This document shows, in pieces, positions 1-12,834 of a stretch of 64,000 nt of DNA. A program made the translations under genes and the position numbers. Source of the stretch: Glandiceps talaboti. Taxonomy: Eukaryota; Hemichordata; Enteropneusta; Spengelidae. The first letter of the stretch is position 1. Each line of letters opens with the position of its first letter. The DNA lies in NCBI RefSeq assembly GCF_964340395.1, contig NC_135562.1, positions 5,001-69,000 on the forward strand, read 5' to 3'. The notes beneath the pieces were generated by a model. The model was not told where the DNA came from, made no database searches, and saw only the letters and a program-made list of their open reading frames with translations.

Positions 1-107
1 TAGCACATGACATACACTCTTTCCAATGGAGGCCATTTAATAAACAAACAAAAACAATTTTGGAGTGGTCAAAATGAGTGCATGTATTAAGTCCTTGCTC
101 CTTCAAC

Positions 108-262
108 CATACATACATACATACATACATACATACATACATACATACATACATACATACATACATACATACATACACAGACAGACAGACAGACGCAGGA
201 AGGAAGGCAGGCAGACAGGCAGACAGACAGACGGACGGACGGAAGGACAGACGGACGGACGG
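108..262. repeat. Compound (CATA)n-(GACA)n-(GGAC)n microsatellite
   Basis: About 16 CATA units are followed by GACA, GGCA and GGAC units. The open frames seen through it on both strands (YIHT, VCMY repeats) are products of the 4-bp period and are not genes. Confidence 0.95.
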
Positions 263-856
263 ATGGACAGACTGACACCACACCATGCCTATAGTATTAC
301 TGAACTTCATTAGTCAGTTGTGCTAAAAAGATGTTCCATTGTCACCACAAAGGAAATATCTATGACCAAGTTATTAAAGTTAAAACAAATCAAACAATTT
401 AGATGGTGAAGGTTTATTCTACTAGTATCATGTATGGTCAAATTTTCCTTACTTTCACATTTTATGCTAGTTTCTTTCAGACAATCAATACAGGAAAAGA
501 GCACTATATGTACATACACATGCGAGTGTCTGGAATTTATTAGGAGAACTGGTGCATTATAAATACACATTGTTATTGTTATTATACTCGCCTGTTCTAG
601 TACAATAGCATTTAATAAGTATGCCTTCTACAATACAGTAAGCCACATGATAAGGGTATAGTCGTCTACGTCCTATTTCTAGGAGGAGTCACTCATTATG
701 AGATTTGATTGACTTCTCAATAATTTATGATTTCACAAACGAAATATGATCTCTATCTCATAACCGCAAATTATGGACCTTATGTTTCATAAAACAAAAT
801 CTAATACCTAGCTTGATTACATATAATAACACTTTACATATTGAGTGTAGTTTTCA

Positions 857-890
857 CCCTAACCCTAACCCGAACCCGAACCCTAACCCC
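857..890. repeat. Interstitial telomere-like (CCCTAA)n tract
   Basis: CCCTAACCCTAACCC followed by CCCGAA variants and another CCCTAACCCC. Looser CCCTAA/CCCGAA words continue to about 945, and similar words recur at 1855-1885 and 2295-2330. It is short, degenerate and embedded in unique sequence, so it is interstitial and not a chromosome end. Confidence 0.8.
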
Positions 891-944
891 ATGGCCAACC
901 ATAACCCTTACACTAATATAAGTATAACCGAACCCGAACCCTCC

Positions 945-2210
945 CACTAACCCTTACAAGCCTTCCCCACCCCTTCAAATGGCAACTTTAATTCAAATTA
1001 TCAGGAGAATTCCACCCTTTTTCTCCTATTTCTTCCACACTCCATAACCCACATTCATTTTGTCACTTCCCGATCTTTCAGATCGTAATGTTCCCCATGC
1101 ATTTACACACCTCAGTTTGAAGCCCGCCAACTACCCATATTTCATGAGTCCACATAGATGTGTGCCCATATCGTACACTACTTCTGATAATAGCCTGGAA
1201 ATCCCAACAATCCATTTGCTACACATTCGATTGTGTAAACCTTGTATAAACTGTGACTTTAGCATATCCATTCTCGCCATGCATTTACCTTCGACCATGT
1301 CATTCTGTGTCAGTCTCTCCATGTATGAGTCAGTTCATCCCCTTTACCTACCTATACCCTGACAATACACAATTAGCATTGTTACTTTTACATCTACCAC
1401 CTTAGTACTCTACTACAGATGTAAGGTTTTATACCATCACCCACCACATACAAGCATTTACTGTAAGGACATCGGACCCCGATACTCTTCACGGATACGA
1501 AACCCTCAAGCTGTTGCTGTATTTGAACACCAGTCACCTTTCTGATATACCTTCAAGATGACGTATAGCTACATGATGAACCTGTTCCTTGAGATGTTTG
1601 TATACCCATCACTATGGAGCTGGAACTCTCAACAGCCCAACGTCCTTTATGGACATCAAATCCAGGCACTCTACACTGATGCAAACCCTCGCAGAAGATC
1701 ACTAAACGTGAATAAACACCCAAATTTTACTACATAATCTGTCGCTCTACAAATGTGTCCACCCTTTATAACCCGCCCTTACCAATAGCTTGTCAAATTC
1801 TTTGCCACCTTGTTTTTCCCGCCAATTCTGCATTTTTTAACTTTAACCAAGTCCTAGCTAACCCCCACCCTTATCACTATTAACCCTTACAGACCTTCCC
1901 CCACCCCTTCAACTTGAACTGGAAACTTTATAAATTCAAATTATCAAGAGAATTTCACCTTTTTACGTCTATCCCCCCCCCCCACTCCATAACCCACATT
2001 CATTTTGTCACTTCCCAATTTTTCAGATCGTAATGTTCCTCGTACATTTTCACACAGCAGTTTGAAGCCCGCCAACTACCCATATTTCACAAGTCCACAT
2101 AACTGTGTGCACATATCGCACACTACGTCCGGTAATTAGCCAGAAAACCCCGACAATCAATCAATTTGATACACATTCGATTGTGTAAACCATGTATAAA
2201 CTCCTACCTA
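945..2210. repeat. Duplicated ~320-bp block (two copies ~930 bp apart)
   Basis: The segment at about 945-1262 recurs at about 1880-2205 with substitutions and small indels. Both contain CACTCCATAACCCACATTC, then TTTTGTCACTTCCC and TTTCAGATCGTAATGTTCC, in the same order. A CCCTAA-rich stretch precedes each copy, so the repeating unit may be CCCTAA tract plus block. No coding potential is shared between the copies. Confidence 0.75.
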
Positions 2211-2697
2211 CACAGAACACACTCTTTTGAACATACATCATATTACTTTCCCATGTGCAACAGTTCATGGTACCATTGACACGTTTCTTGTTTACCTAAC
2301 CCTAACCCTATCCTAACCATAACCCCTACCAAGTTCTACTGTTTGTATACTTTACCCATGAAATCTGTTTCATGTGTTTAATTACGTATTCTTCTGCGAT
2401 ATAAAGTACCACGCACCCTTTGCATGCATTGAGAGTATTCAATACATGACTTCGTAAGACTAGTAAAACAGCAAATTATGAAGTTAACAGGAACAAGTTC
2501 AAAGCTTGAGCAGTAAGTTAAATATAACTTACAATTAAATAAATTATTAATTTATACCAAACACATGCAATGACGTGTAACATACTCTAATAATTAAAAA
2601 TGAAATGATTCAGATCAAGGCAAAGTATAACTTAGAAATATACTAATAAAATTTACATTACATAATAGGTTTATGGTACTACAGTTGTTTGTTTCGT

Positions 2698-2703
2698 TTT
2701 ATT
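2698..2703 (-). promoter_or_regulatory. Candidate polyadenylation signal of the sulfatase gene
   Basis: AATAAA on the minus strand, 29 nt after the stop codon. It is the nearest canonical hexamer. It would give a very short 3' UTR, so a more distal site is possible. Confidence 0.4.
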
Positions 2704-2731
2704 TTCGTTATTACCGAGATACATATATCAT

Positions 2732-5700
2732 TTACTTTACCCAAGGGCCAAGTAGATTACCCATTTTATCATAATTGATCTTTGGTTTAATTGTTACATT
2801 TGGCGCAATAGCTCCTTTGAGGTATTTGCCAAGTAGTTGTAGTATCTTCTTCACTACATCTGTCTTACGTGATGCAAGGTTGATCCTCTCCTCTGGGTCA
2901 TTCTCGATATCGTAAAGATACACTGAACTGTAGGGAACAGGGCCATTGTCTGGTACATTTTTTTTATTCATTTCCATAGGCGGACTCCAAATATGTTCAC
3001 CAGGCCCACCTTGACATACAAGAAATAAATCAAAATGTTTAAAACACATCGGAAATACAGAGAGTTCTGTGGTATTATTCTGTAGTATTGATCTCGAATA
3101 GCTAACGATAAATCATGATATAAACCAAGCAAAAAGGTAGCAGAATAACAAACACTTAGAGCTGATATAAGCCAGAAATTGACAAAAAATCTTTAATATA
3201 TTTCATGACCCAATACCATTATTGTCTAATGAGCAAATATTTTATAAATATAAAACACAACTCCAAGGGTTTTCAAACATTCTGGTCAGCTTTCCCATGG
3301 ATGCATACACATAAAATCATTACTTTCCTTAGTTTTTATATCTGTTAAAGGGATATGGGAACTAGTCAAGTAGCCACAATTCTATTGAGTATCATTCTCT
3401 GCATAAATGCTGTTTTGTCGTAAATGTTAAAACTAGTTATACCGGATGGATCATAGTTCAAGCATCTAGATCAGATATAACAATCTCTGAATGAATGACA
3501 TAACCTATTCCCGAGGATAGAAATTCGTGATGGTTTCTAAATACACAAGGCTAGCACAAATGATTGTCTCATACAGTGTATATCATGTAAATATCAATGT
3601 CAATGAATATATCGATGCTATTTGTGAAAACCATTGATGTGGTTACTTCTTTTGTAAAATGTGATCATATGTGCTTCAAACTTCAAATCTCCCTAAGAGT
3701 TTAAATGAGGTGTGATGTGTGAAGTGGACTGGATATTTCAACAACCAACATGAATTTCATTTTTACCTCGTTAAAAATAATTGTAAGTGAATGGTATTTA
3801 TATTTCCGGGGAAAATCTAGTTTGGTCTGTGGCATAAAATGTGATTGACACTCCCTCAATTTCCATTCTCTAATATATGAGTCTCCCCATGTTCATGTTC
3901 AAATATTTCAAGGAAATTCTTTTAATATCGTCTTTCTGTGGAGTAGTTGTTAGAGCTCAGTAGTAGTCAGGAGGTCCTGGGTTAGAATTCCATCAGAGAC
4001 AAACATTTTTTCTGTAGTAAGATCCACCACATTTATAGTTTTAAAGGCACTTGTTGTTTCCTACTATTACTATGTGAATGTACGCCTATCTTTGGATCTA
4101 ATTAGCTGAGCTGGAGTCCAGAACTCCTAAAGACCAGATGAGTGCACAACTGGAAACCTCAAGACTGAGGTCATTATCTCCACCTCAATCATTATCCCCA
4201 AAATCTTGCCATGCTGTTTCCCCTTTATTAATGTGAGACCCACTCCTCTCCTCACACCACAACTAGCTGTTAACTCACTGCATTTAACTGATATGTTATT
4301 ATATTACTTTACAATGGTGGCAGTGGTGGGATGTGGTAGCAGTGACATTCGAAACCGTAGGCAGCAGTTGGATCTTGCCAAAACCACAAGTTAATGCGAA
4401 GTTTGATTTTTTAAAAAGGAGAAAAGTAAATGGCCTTCCCCTAATTTCCATTTCCTAAAATATGACCCTCCACGAGGGCCGATTTGTAAAAAGTGACCCA
4501 CCCCATAATTCCCCTGGCCCTCGACCCCTCTCTCCTGTAAATAATGAGGGTGCCATAATTGTATTTTATATTGGATGAAAATATATCACGAAAGTGAAAA
4601 CCCAACCAAGGTTGTCACAAAGAGAATATACAAAACAGATCTTACTTTCATATATGTGACCAAGTATACTTGTAATATACCAAACGTGGGTTTTTTCGAT
4701 ACTACAAATAACGTTTGTTTGTTTGTTTGTTTGTTTTGTTTGTTTGTTTGTTTGTTTGTTTGTTTGTTTGTTTGTTTTAAATATTTGTATACATCTTAAA
4801 TAAGACCTACATACCTGTCAACAGTTTCCATTTACCAGCTCTTATTGCAGCATGCATTCCAATATCAAAAGATGTGTTTTTGGAGTCAAATTCTTCAGTT
4901 TTATGAGTTGGATACATGCGAAGTTGGTTCATTGCAATCAATGCGTCCTTTCTGATCGTTCTTTTACTCTTATATTCACTGTAATGCAATATATATGATA
5001 TTTCGTTAGACAGTTTGCAACATCTTATTGCGCACGATGAACCATGTACTGTTCGTTATTGCACTTTCACTGTAATGCAATATAATATGATATTTCGTTA
5101 GACGGTTTACAACACCTTATTGCGCACAATGAACCATGTACTGTTCGTCCTTGCACTTTCACTGTAATGCAATATAATGTACATGTGATATTTCATTAGA
5201 CGATTTGCAACACCTTATTGCACATAATGAACCATATCCTTTTATTTGATTCTTTCATGTACTATAATTATGCTACAAGCAAACACCTTTCATTAGGGTC
5301 ACACGATATATCTTGGGAGATTAGTTAGGCTCAACTAGTTGATTACTGAATGTCTGTTAAATCTTTATAGATCAAAGGCGATGGTTGGTAATAGTGTAGC
5401 AAAACACACTGAACAGGGAAATAATTGCAACAGAAATAATGTTTGATACTCTTGCACAGAATGTTATGCTGGACAACGTAAGCCTTAGAAAAAATCTACA
5501 GGGGGGATCTAAATGGTGGAACATGGCAGAACATGAGGTTTCATTTATTCGCATAAATAAAGAGAAAATATGATATTCATGAAATACAGTTTGTTCAAAA
5601 CTCCATGGAAGTAACAGGTCTTATGATAGGTCTGAAGTTCGAAAATGATTTTTTTTTAGAACCACCCTTTGATCATAAAACTTATTCAATATAAACAGAA

Positions 5701-6789
5701 TTGATGTGTGTATGTTCAAATACAAACTGAATAATATACACTGACTATAGGTATACATTTTAAAAAAACACTACCACGTGTACATCTAGTATATCTATCA
5801 TTAGGAACTGAAGTGGATTATAGTACTTGACTACCTTCCTTTATTGTTCCATGAACATACATAGTAAGCAAGTGTTAATTGATTAGTATAATTAACATGG
5901 GAAAAACCTTTATATACAGCATGCATGATAATAGAGATATTGAAGACCATATCCAAGTATTCTATGCCTATAAATCATGTGTATGGTTTGATCATTTATG
6001 CCTTCTAAATGGCCTCCGACTTCGTGTTATTGAATACAGTGTGGGAGGGAAACATTCCCTCTCATCTACTCCTTACCACAGTCCTAAGTATATCTTAGTG
6101 GTCAATTGAGATTTCTCCTTGCGAATCCCACTTTTAAATTGTTAAGAACTCTATAGGGGATTCAGGAAGTGATTGTCCCTGCTACTTTAATGTAGGATAT
6201 GTTTGTAGAATATATGTATCGTACAAATGAACATATAAAAATAAAAATCCCTGGATATTGTTTGGCGGGGAGGGGGGGTGTTTTGAAGAGCACAATGGAA
6301 TGGGGTGTGGTGCGGTGCGGTGTGGAAACAATTTTGATCAAAATATTTTCTCGATACTGATACTGCTCGTTCGCGTTCCCTTAAACCTTAACATTTACAC
6401 TACAGGTAAACCACAATGCATACAATGAGGTTTTGTCAGTAAATCTATCTTCAGAAAATATACCCGGGGAGAAGCTGAACTAGTATAGACCAATTATCAG
6501 AATATGATATTCGGTTTAGACTTGCTCCCCGTTTCTGCCGCTCGACAACAAAGCCCTAACATTTATGCATGCAGTTTGTAAAATTGAGATCATATGTTTA
6601 TGATTGTCTGTGTACATGACCAGGTGCAGCACGATGACACTTCTTTCACATATCATGTATCTACATCTTTGCCTAGACATAGGTATAGTCTATGTCATGT
6701 TGTAGAGGCAACATGACATGTTTACCTCCCGTAAGGATACGGAAGGTATTAAAAGGGGTATATCTGTCTGTGTGAACTGTCATATGTCC

Positions 6790-6875
<86 letters not shown>

Positions 6876-9800
6876 GTCATCATTTTCTTAAGAACGACTG
6901 GCTCAATTATACTGAAATTAGGTACACACAATGTTTGGGGCAATGGCTAGACATGATTAGGTTTTGAGCGATATCAGTTCATGTTAATTAGATAAATTTG
7001 CATATCAATGAAATCAACTAATTATGCAATATCTCAAGACTGCATACTTCAATTTCAATATAATTTAGTATATTCGTTAAACATAAGAAAGTGCATTTGT
7101 CCTATTAATGATGTACCTTTGATGTACCTAACAGTGTTAATGAATAATTTGTATAATTAATGATTTTCGGTAATTAGGCTATATCTTACGAATGTACACT
7201 TCAATTTCAATACAATTTACTCCATATATTAAGCATAACAAAGTCCACACACCTTATAAAGTTTGTTGATGTACCTTACAGTGTTAATGACTAATTTGCA
7301 TAATTAATTATTTTCAGTAATTAGGATGTATCTTAAGAATACATACTTGAATTTCAATATCATTTAGTACATAATGTTAACCATAACAAAGTGGGTACAT
7401 CCTGTAAAATTTGTTGATATAGCTTACAGTTTTAATCAAACATTTGCATAATTAACGATTTTAGGTAACTAGGCTGTATCTTAAAATTTCAAGCTTCAAA
7501 TTTCATATAATATTATAATATGGTACATATATCAACCATAATAATACGCACCTGTCCTATGAACTTTGTTGATACAACTTTTACCTTTAATGAGTAATTT
7601 TCATAATTAGTGATTCCTTTACGAGAGGCATTCAGTTTAAATCTGGTTTCATTTGACATAGTACACTATGAACAGTATCTTATCACTTGTGCATGGAGCA
7701 CAAAGTACGTTATATTCCGTAATTCATGATAGGCCTATTTTAATATCCAATATTCATGAATAACTACTTTATTCCCCGTGATTTGTGACCCAGACCCCCC
7801 TCTTTCACCCTCTCTTTAATCTGTGCCTGGACTCTGCTGCTCAGGAGAGCTTCGATTTTAAAGCCAAAATCTACAGTTAAAAATAACTACCAAATTCAAA
7901 ACTGCACTCTAGCAATGGCTGTACGCGTCCTGTAATATAGCTAGTGTAACCTTTGTGTATGATGCGTTTTATAACCAGTAAGAAAGATGAAAATTCTACA
8001 CCTTATTGTTTCCCATTGATTAAAGCCATCTAACGGCTTTGTTCCATCTAGGTTACCCCCTGCAAGGTGAACAAGTGTTGGAAACCAATCAGTAACATGG
8101 AAAAGCTTATTGCATACTGTCCCTCGCACTTCTTGTTTTAGCAAAGGGCTGGTCACAAAAGCAGGCACACGAACCCCGCCTTCCCACAAGGTTGCTTTAG
8201 AACCTTTCAGTGGCCAGTTGTTGCCACCATACATAATATCACCTCCATTGTCTGCAAAAGAAATCCAAACATTTTTACTGGGTTACTCAATAGTGGTAAC
8301 GATTTCACTGACATTTAATCTAGATTCGTATTCGTGAGTAGGCACAAGCTAGAATATACAATATGTACATTACATTAGGTGAAGTATTCTTTGGGTCTGT
8401 CCATCTTAACTACAATTACACGTGCAGCTTAAAACACATAAAGTCAAAATCATTAGAACTTTAACGAAAGCAAAGTTGCCCATAGATGAGACAAAAGCCA
8501 ACTATCTATACTGACATACAACAATACAATTCAGATTAACTCACCGGATATGAACACTATTACACTGTTATCATAGAGACCCTTTGATTTCAATGTACCG
8601 ATCACACTTCCAATACCATCATCCAGACAATACGACATGGCTGCCAATGTCAATCTTTTCTTGTCCTTTATCTTAGATCTAAATGGATTTTTGTAATGGG
8701 GAGGAACTTCCAGTGGTTCATGGTTGGACGTGTATGCTAAATAAAGAAACAGTGGCTGTGTGAAAGTAAGTATAAATACAGTTGATTAAAATTCAAAATA
8801 ATACCAAGCTGTGCTAAGTACGGCGATTAGTAGCTAAGCATAAAAGAGCCAGGTACACGATGAAATATTTCTAGCAGCAGTTTTAACAATCATAAAAAGA
8901 AAGAGCATTTGTAATGCACTGTTGTCGAGAGATGTCCAGGCGCTAACAAAAAAGGGAGACATGGAATGACATTTGGAATAATGGCAACAGCACAGAAAGA
9001 CAGATTGAGAAGAATGAAGCTATAATTACATGGGATGAGTTTTAAAAGCACAACAGCTAGGAAGATGGCTTAGCGTGCAGATGACGAAGATGGAGAAGTT
9101 TGCCCTGATTGAAGGAGCAGTGACCTGTGTAAGAGAAGGGTCGTTTAGTAAACCTTTTAGTGAGATATTTTATTTTCAGAAGACGCATATCTGAAGAGAG
9201 TCGAAGTTGTCAAGGGTAAGCATACAGCTGAAGAAGACGAAAAAGATAATGAGGAGTGGTCGCATCCAACAAGTTATACCAGACAATATATATTTGATTA
9301 TGTACGAGAGCTAATTGGCAACTTATTTAATGAGTTTAGAAATGGCTGAACGTGGCTTGACTAGTTGCCTCTTCATACAAGGTATGTGGCTACATTCTGA
9401 AAGTGCTGTTACAGTAGCTTTTTAGCTCCGCTGTCAGCGACAGCTGAGTGGAGCTTAAGGGTTAGGTTGATTCTCCGTCGTCATCCGTTTGTTTACCTAA
9501 CCCTGGTCATAAAGGTTAACGCTGTAAAAGAAATTAAAACTATCACAAAGTACGTTTTGCAGTTACAGATTGGTAGATGTTAAATATGATCATAACACTC
9601 GCAATTGCGTGTTAAAGTATATTTATAGTTTCAATACTGATGATTTCTACTACTTTGTTTACAAGTTTGATCAAGTGATATATAAGAGAATGTACACAAA
9701 AATGGTGGTAATGTTGAACTTGATAGATAGAATATATGTGTTGTAAATGGGATGTCTACCTTATCAGAGTCATGTTGTTTTATCAATCGTTCAGCCTCCC

Positions 9801-12147
9801 TGGTGAATAAATGTGTTGAATAACTTCCGTTATATCGTGGTCCTTCATTGGCTGTAATATTTCTTAAGTCCCATATGCGATCATTGTACTTGTGTGTAAA
9901 GTGGTCCACTGCCGCTGATACATAACCTAGAAAAAATAGTTTTAATGACATGTATTACCTGAATCTCTTTTGATAATATTCAAAGGCATCTTATGATATT
10001 CTGGACAAAATAAATGAACTATAAACGGATATGTTAAACAAAAGCTGTAACTAAGTACACTGCCTGTTGCATTATTTATTCATCATGTTGCCTTGACAAA
10101 AAGCACGATGTGGCACTTAAAGTGGTCACCATTTGTAATTTAATGAAACTCAACCCAGACAAAACAGAGGTCATTTTCTTTGAATCACCTAAGACTTTCT
10201 ACTTTGGAGCTACATTGGACTGAAAATGAGCATCTGCAAACTACCACATTAGAAATATTGGAATGAAGTATTTGACACAGGAAGCGACTACACATCTTAT
10301 TCATGCATTTGTAATATCAACATTTGATTTTGGAAATGATTTCCTGTTTGGCATAAACATAGCAATGAACGGGAAATATCATAACAATGATTAGTTTGAA
10401 ATTTCCCGATATGATATTCGGTAAGATAAAAGCAATAAATAATTCAATCTTAATCAGTTCGATAACTGATAATCTGTACACTTGAAAGTCCTTAATACAG
10501 TTCAATAACTGATACTCTGTACGCTTGAAAGTCCTTAATACAGTTCGATAACTGATAATCTGTACACTTGAAAGTCCTTAATACAGTTCGATAACTGATA
10601 ATCGTTACGCTTGAAAGTCCTTAATACAGTTCGATAACTGATAATCTTTACGCTTGAAAGTCCTTAACACAGTTCGATAACTGATAATCTTTACGCTTGA
10701 AAGTCCTTAATACAGTTCGATAACTGATAATCTTTATGGTTGAAAGTCCTTAATGCAGTTCAATAACTGATAATCTTTACGCTTGAAAGTCCTTAATGCA
10801 GTTCGATAACTGATAATCTGTACGCATGAAAGTCCTTAATACAGTTCGATAACTGATAATCTGTACGCTTGAAAGTCCTTAATACAGTTTGATAACTGAT
10901 AATCTGTACGCTTGAAAGTCCTTAATACAGTTCGATAACTGATAATCTTTACGCTTGGAAGTCCTTAATACAGTTCGATAACTAATAATCTGTACGCTTG
11001 AAAGTCCTTAATACAGTTTGATAAATCACATTTCCACCTGCAAAGAAGTTTCCAATATTAAATATTGGACGTTCAAGTTTGCTTTGGCTGTAGCTATTGC
11101 TCCACTAGCTCGTAACGAATTTATCCTGGCCTTCCGCACGGACTTCCTTTAACCTTTAAAATTAACTCTCTTGCTCTAGTATAGCTAACGGGTTTACACG
11201 CTTTAATCAAATAGCATTTGGTTTTCTGAAAACTTACCAAAGAATGTATCGAATCCTCTATTATAAGGTAGACATTCGTCTTTGTAGAATCCACAGTGCC
11301 ACTTCCCTACAAGATGGGTTGAATATCCACTTTCTTTGAGTTTCTCTGCTATAGTTACTTCTTCCAAAGGTAAAGACCGAGGATGTACAGCTATTTCATT
11401 ATTCTGTAACCCTAAACGAATCTGAAAACAATTAAGATAAAATTTATAAAGAAAATCCTATATATTTGTAGGGTTTTAACTAAATAAATGCATACAAGAC
11501 AGTTATATCAATTAGTTACCTGTGTATGTCAATTAGTACTCTGCTTATTGATCTGTCTGTGAAGACAACCTAAGAATCAGTAACTCAGTTATTACCAAAC
11601 CAGAAAGACTATAGAGTTTCAATTAGGCGGCAGGATGATTTTTACATCTCACCCAACGTTTTGTTTTGTTACGAATTTCACAAACAATATACACATGATA
11701 TAGACACTGAAAGCGCGCGTGCGCATGATATGTTTGCTTCTATCTCACTATGAACACACATAAACAGTTTTGTTTGTATCTTCCTTGTTTCATCAGACAG
11801 TAAACGTTCGAATGACATTCAGTTTGATGGAATAGATATACTTATTTGATTCTAAATTCAACAGGTCTAAAAGGAAGGATAAATATGCTACTCACAGCAT
11901 ATCTCCCGGACATCAACATATTCCTGGATGGTACGCATACTTCACCTGTGTAGTAGTTGTTGAGTTTAACACCACTCTTGGCTAATGAATCGATATGTGG
12001 TGTTTTGAATACTGGATTGTGATACCCAACATCATTCCAGCCAATGTCGTCACCAACAATAAAAATGATGTGCGGTGGTTTCTTATTTTTACATAAAACA
12101 ATCGAAATAAATGCAAAAACGATGCCAGCTCGAAGTCTACAAACCAT
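2732..12147 (-). CDS. ARSB: Arylsulfatase B-like secreted sulfatase, 7 exons
   Basis: A lysosomal or secreted sulfatase of the ARSB/ARSI/ARSJ clade, which removes sulfate esters from glycosaminoglycans. Exons in coding order: 12147-11896, 11421-11238, 9926-9760, 8755-8545, 8251-8002, 4978-4815, 3009-2732; all have GT-AG borders and consistent phases, giving 501 codons plus stop, near the usual ~530. The chosen start begins a signal peptide (MVCRLRAGIVFAFISIVLC); an upstream in-frame Met at 12228 would put it internally. Visible active-site residues: Asp33-Asp34 (GDDIGWND), Cys71 in CVPSR (the formylglycine cysteine), Arg75, Lys124 and His126 (VGKWH), His213 (NHEPL), Asp272-Asn273 (DNGG) and Lys290. 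The end reads DIENDPEERINLA then LLGPW, as in ARSB. Odd points: V follows the modified Cys and SG replaces TG in the sulfatase signature. ARSI/ARSJ-like orthology is not excluded. Confidence 0.92.
3938..4200 (+). mobile_element. tRNA-derived SINE-like element
   Basis: The head reads like a degraded tRNA: an A-box-like TAGTTGTTAGAGC near 3946, then a B-box-like GGGTTAGAATTCC near 3980. It is followed by a tail word GAGACAAAC-TTTTT that also follows the tRNA-Gly-like head at 17293, suggesting a common tail. The 3' limit is uncertain. Confidence 0.45.
4711..4777. repeat. (TTTG)n microsatellite
   Basis: About 16 units of GTTT, one slightly interrupted, inside sulfatase intron 6. Confidence 0.9.
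4969..5245 (-). repeat. Three-copy ~91-bp tandem repeat on the acceptor of sulfatase exon 6
   Basis: The unit contains, on the minus strand, ATATTGCATTACAG|TGAA, which is the acceptor and first four bases of exon 6. It recurs around 5067 and 5158 with the rest of the ~91-bp unit (TTTCGTTAGACGGTTT, CACCTTATTGCGCAC, ATGAACCATGTACTGTTCG). Two decoy 3' splice sites therefore lie upstream of the real one. Confidence 0.8.
5246..8001. other. Remainder of sulfatase intron 5
   Basis: Holds a dispersed repeat (6718-7625) with a TG/TCTG microsatellite; otherwise AT-rich with no exon found. The open frame at 5879-6109 shows no recognisable motif or splice context. Confidence 0.6.
6718..7625 (-). repeat. 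Dispersed repeat family R2, copy 1
   Basis: Starts with a small hairpin (CCGTAAGGATACGG), then a (TG)n(TCTG)n run at 6790-6876, then three or four ~120-bp sub-units containing TTAATTATGCAAAT-like words and a GATGTACCTTACAGTGTTAATG core. Related copies on the opposite strand lie at 13065-13945 and 16845-17285, with shorter pieces at 17870-18055 and perhaps 59665-59760. No coding capacity is seen. Confidence 0.65.
8756..9759. other. Sulfatase intron 3
   Basis: No exon seen. At 9418-9470 there is a small inverted repeat (AGCTCCGCTGTCAGCGACAG then CTGAGTGGAGCT) that looks like the end of a dispersed element. A purine-rich stretch at 8930-9350 has several interrupted frames but no motif I recognise. 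Confidence 0.4.
10101..10372 (+). mobile_element. CR1/L2-type non-LTR retrotransposon fragment (reverse transcriptase C-terminus)
   Basis: Conceptual translation of the plus strand gives MKLNPDKTEVIFF, a GATLD, and, after a frame shift, YHIRNIGMKYLTQEATTHL then HAFVIS-FDFGN. These are the hallmark words of the RT thumb region of CR1/L2-like elements (LKLNPDKTEV, YHLRNI, LVHAFVTSRLDYGN). Frames are broken and only a few hundred bases remain, so it is a dead 5'-truncated copy within sulfatase intron 2. Confidence 0.7.
10455..11026. repeat. 43-bp minisatellite, ~13 copies
   Basis: The unit contains CAGTTCGATAACTGATAATC and GCTTGAAAGTCCTTAATA, with a few point variants. It lies inside sulfatase intron 2 and contains no exon sequence. 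Confidence 0.95.
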
Positions 12148-12834
12148 GACTGAGCCCGATCTGATGAAAATCCGATGTATTGTACACTTCGCGATTTCTT
12201 TTTGACTAGCTGTTACGTTTACTGTCACTTGTTCTTTTGTGAGCGCTTTTAATCAGATTGGACTGAGCCTTGCCTATTGATATTCTTAAAAATTTATTTT
12301 TTTATTGAGAAATGAATCGCAATACAAAAGATATTTAAAAAATTGATTGACGTGGATTAGAACTGCGACATACGGCAGTTCTTTTTCAAATTCTGAACAA
12401 ACCAAGCTATAGTCAATCTACGGAAGTAACAAACACAAAGGAGTGACTGGGAATTCTCAGTACCTGCAATAGCATTTCATCTCATGTTAGAGGGTCAAAA
12501 AAGAATGTCGACTTATATTAGGCCTAGTAAAAAATATTGTGTGCTTCCGATTATGCTCAATTTTAGAATAGTTGGGGTAGGTAGATTTTTATTTTATTTT
12601 ATTTTATTTTTTTCATATGATATGATATGTGAGTGCCTGTTTAATTTGTCAGTTTCCGCATCCACTATTTCAGGCGAGGCTTCACAATTTTCGCGGTTTT
12701 ATTATTTTTTCTCCTATTTGTAAAAAAAAAGTTTAGGGTCAGCAGTGAAAAACTAGGTGGGGGTCGGGTAACCGGAACCAAACAAATCTTTTAGTCCTTG
12801 TTTTCCACTATAAGTGGTTGTAACCCATATTGAG

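Larger units (their letters stand above)
1..2731. other. Intergenic flank with satellites, no gene
   Basis: No coding exon could be supported here. Short open frames at 65-313 and 1060-1362 are a microsatellite and part of a duplicated non-coding block. The stretch holds a CATA/GACA microsatellite, telomere-like CCCTAA tracts and a block present twice, each listed separately. The far right is the downstream flank of the sulfatase gene on the minus strand; an AATAAA on that strand at 2698-2703, about 30 nt past its stop, is a plausible polyadenylation signal. Confidence 0.6.
3010..4814. other. Sulfatase intron 6
   Basis: Contains a tRNA-derived SINE-like piece near 3938-4200 and a (TTTG)n run at 4711-4777. 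The remaining sequence is AT-rich with no recognisable gene. Confidence 0.7.

Noticed and set aside
65-313. Open frames with YIHT and VCMY repeats, also at 44075-44484
   Set aside because: Translations of 4-bp microsatellites on both strands.
857-890. Chromosome end
   Set aside because: The CCCTAA tract is only about 34 bp, degenerate, and flanked on both sides by ordinary sequence.
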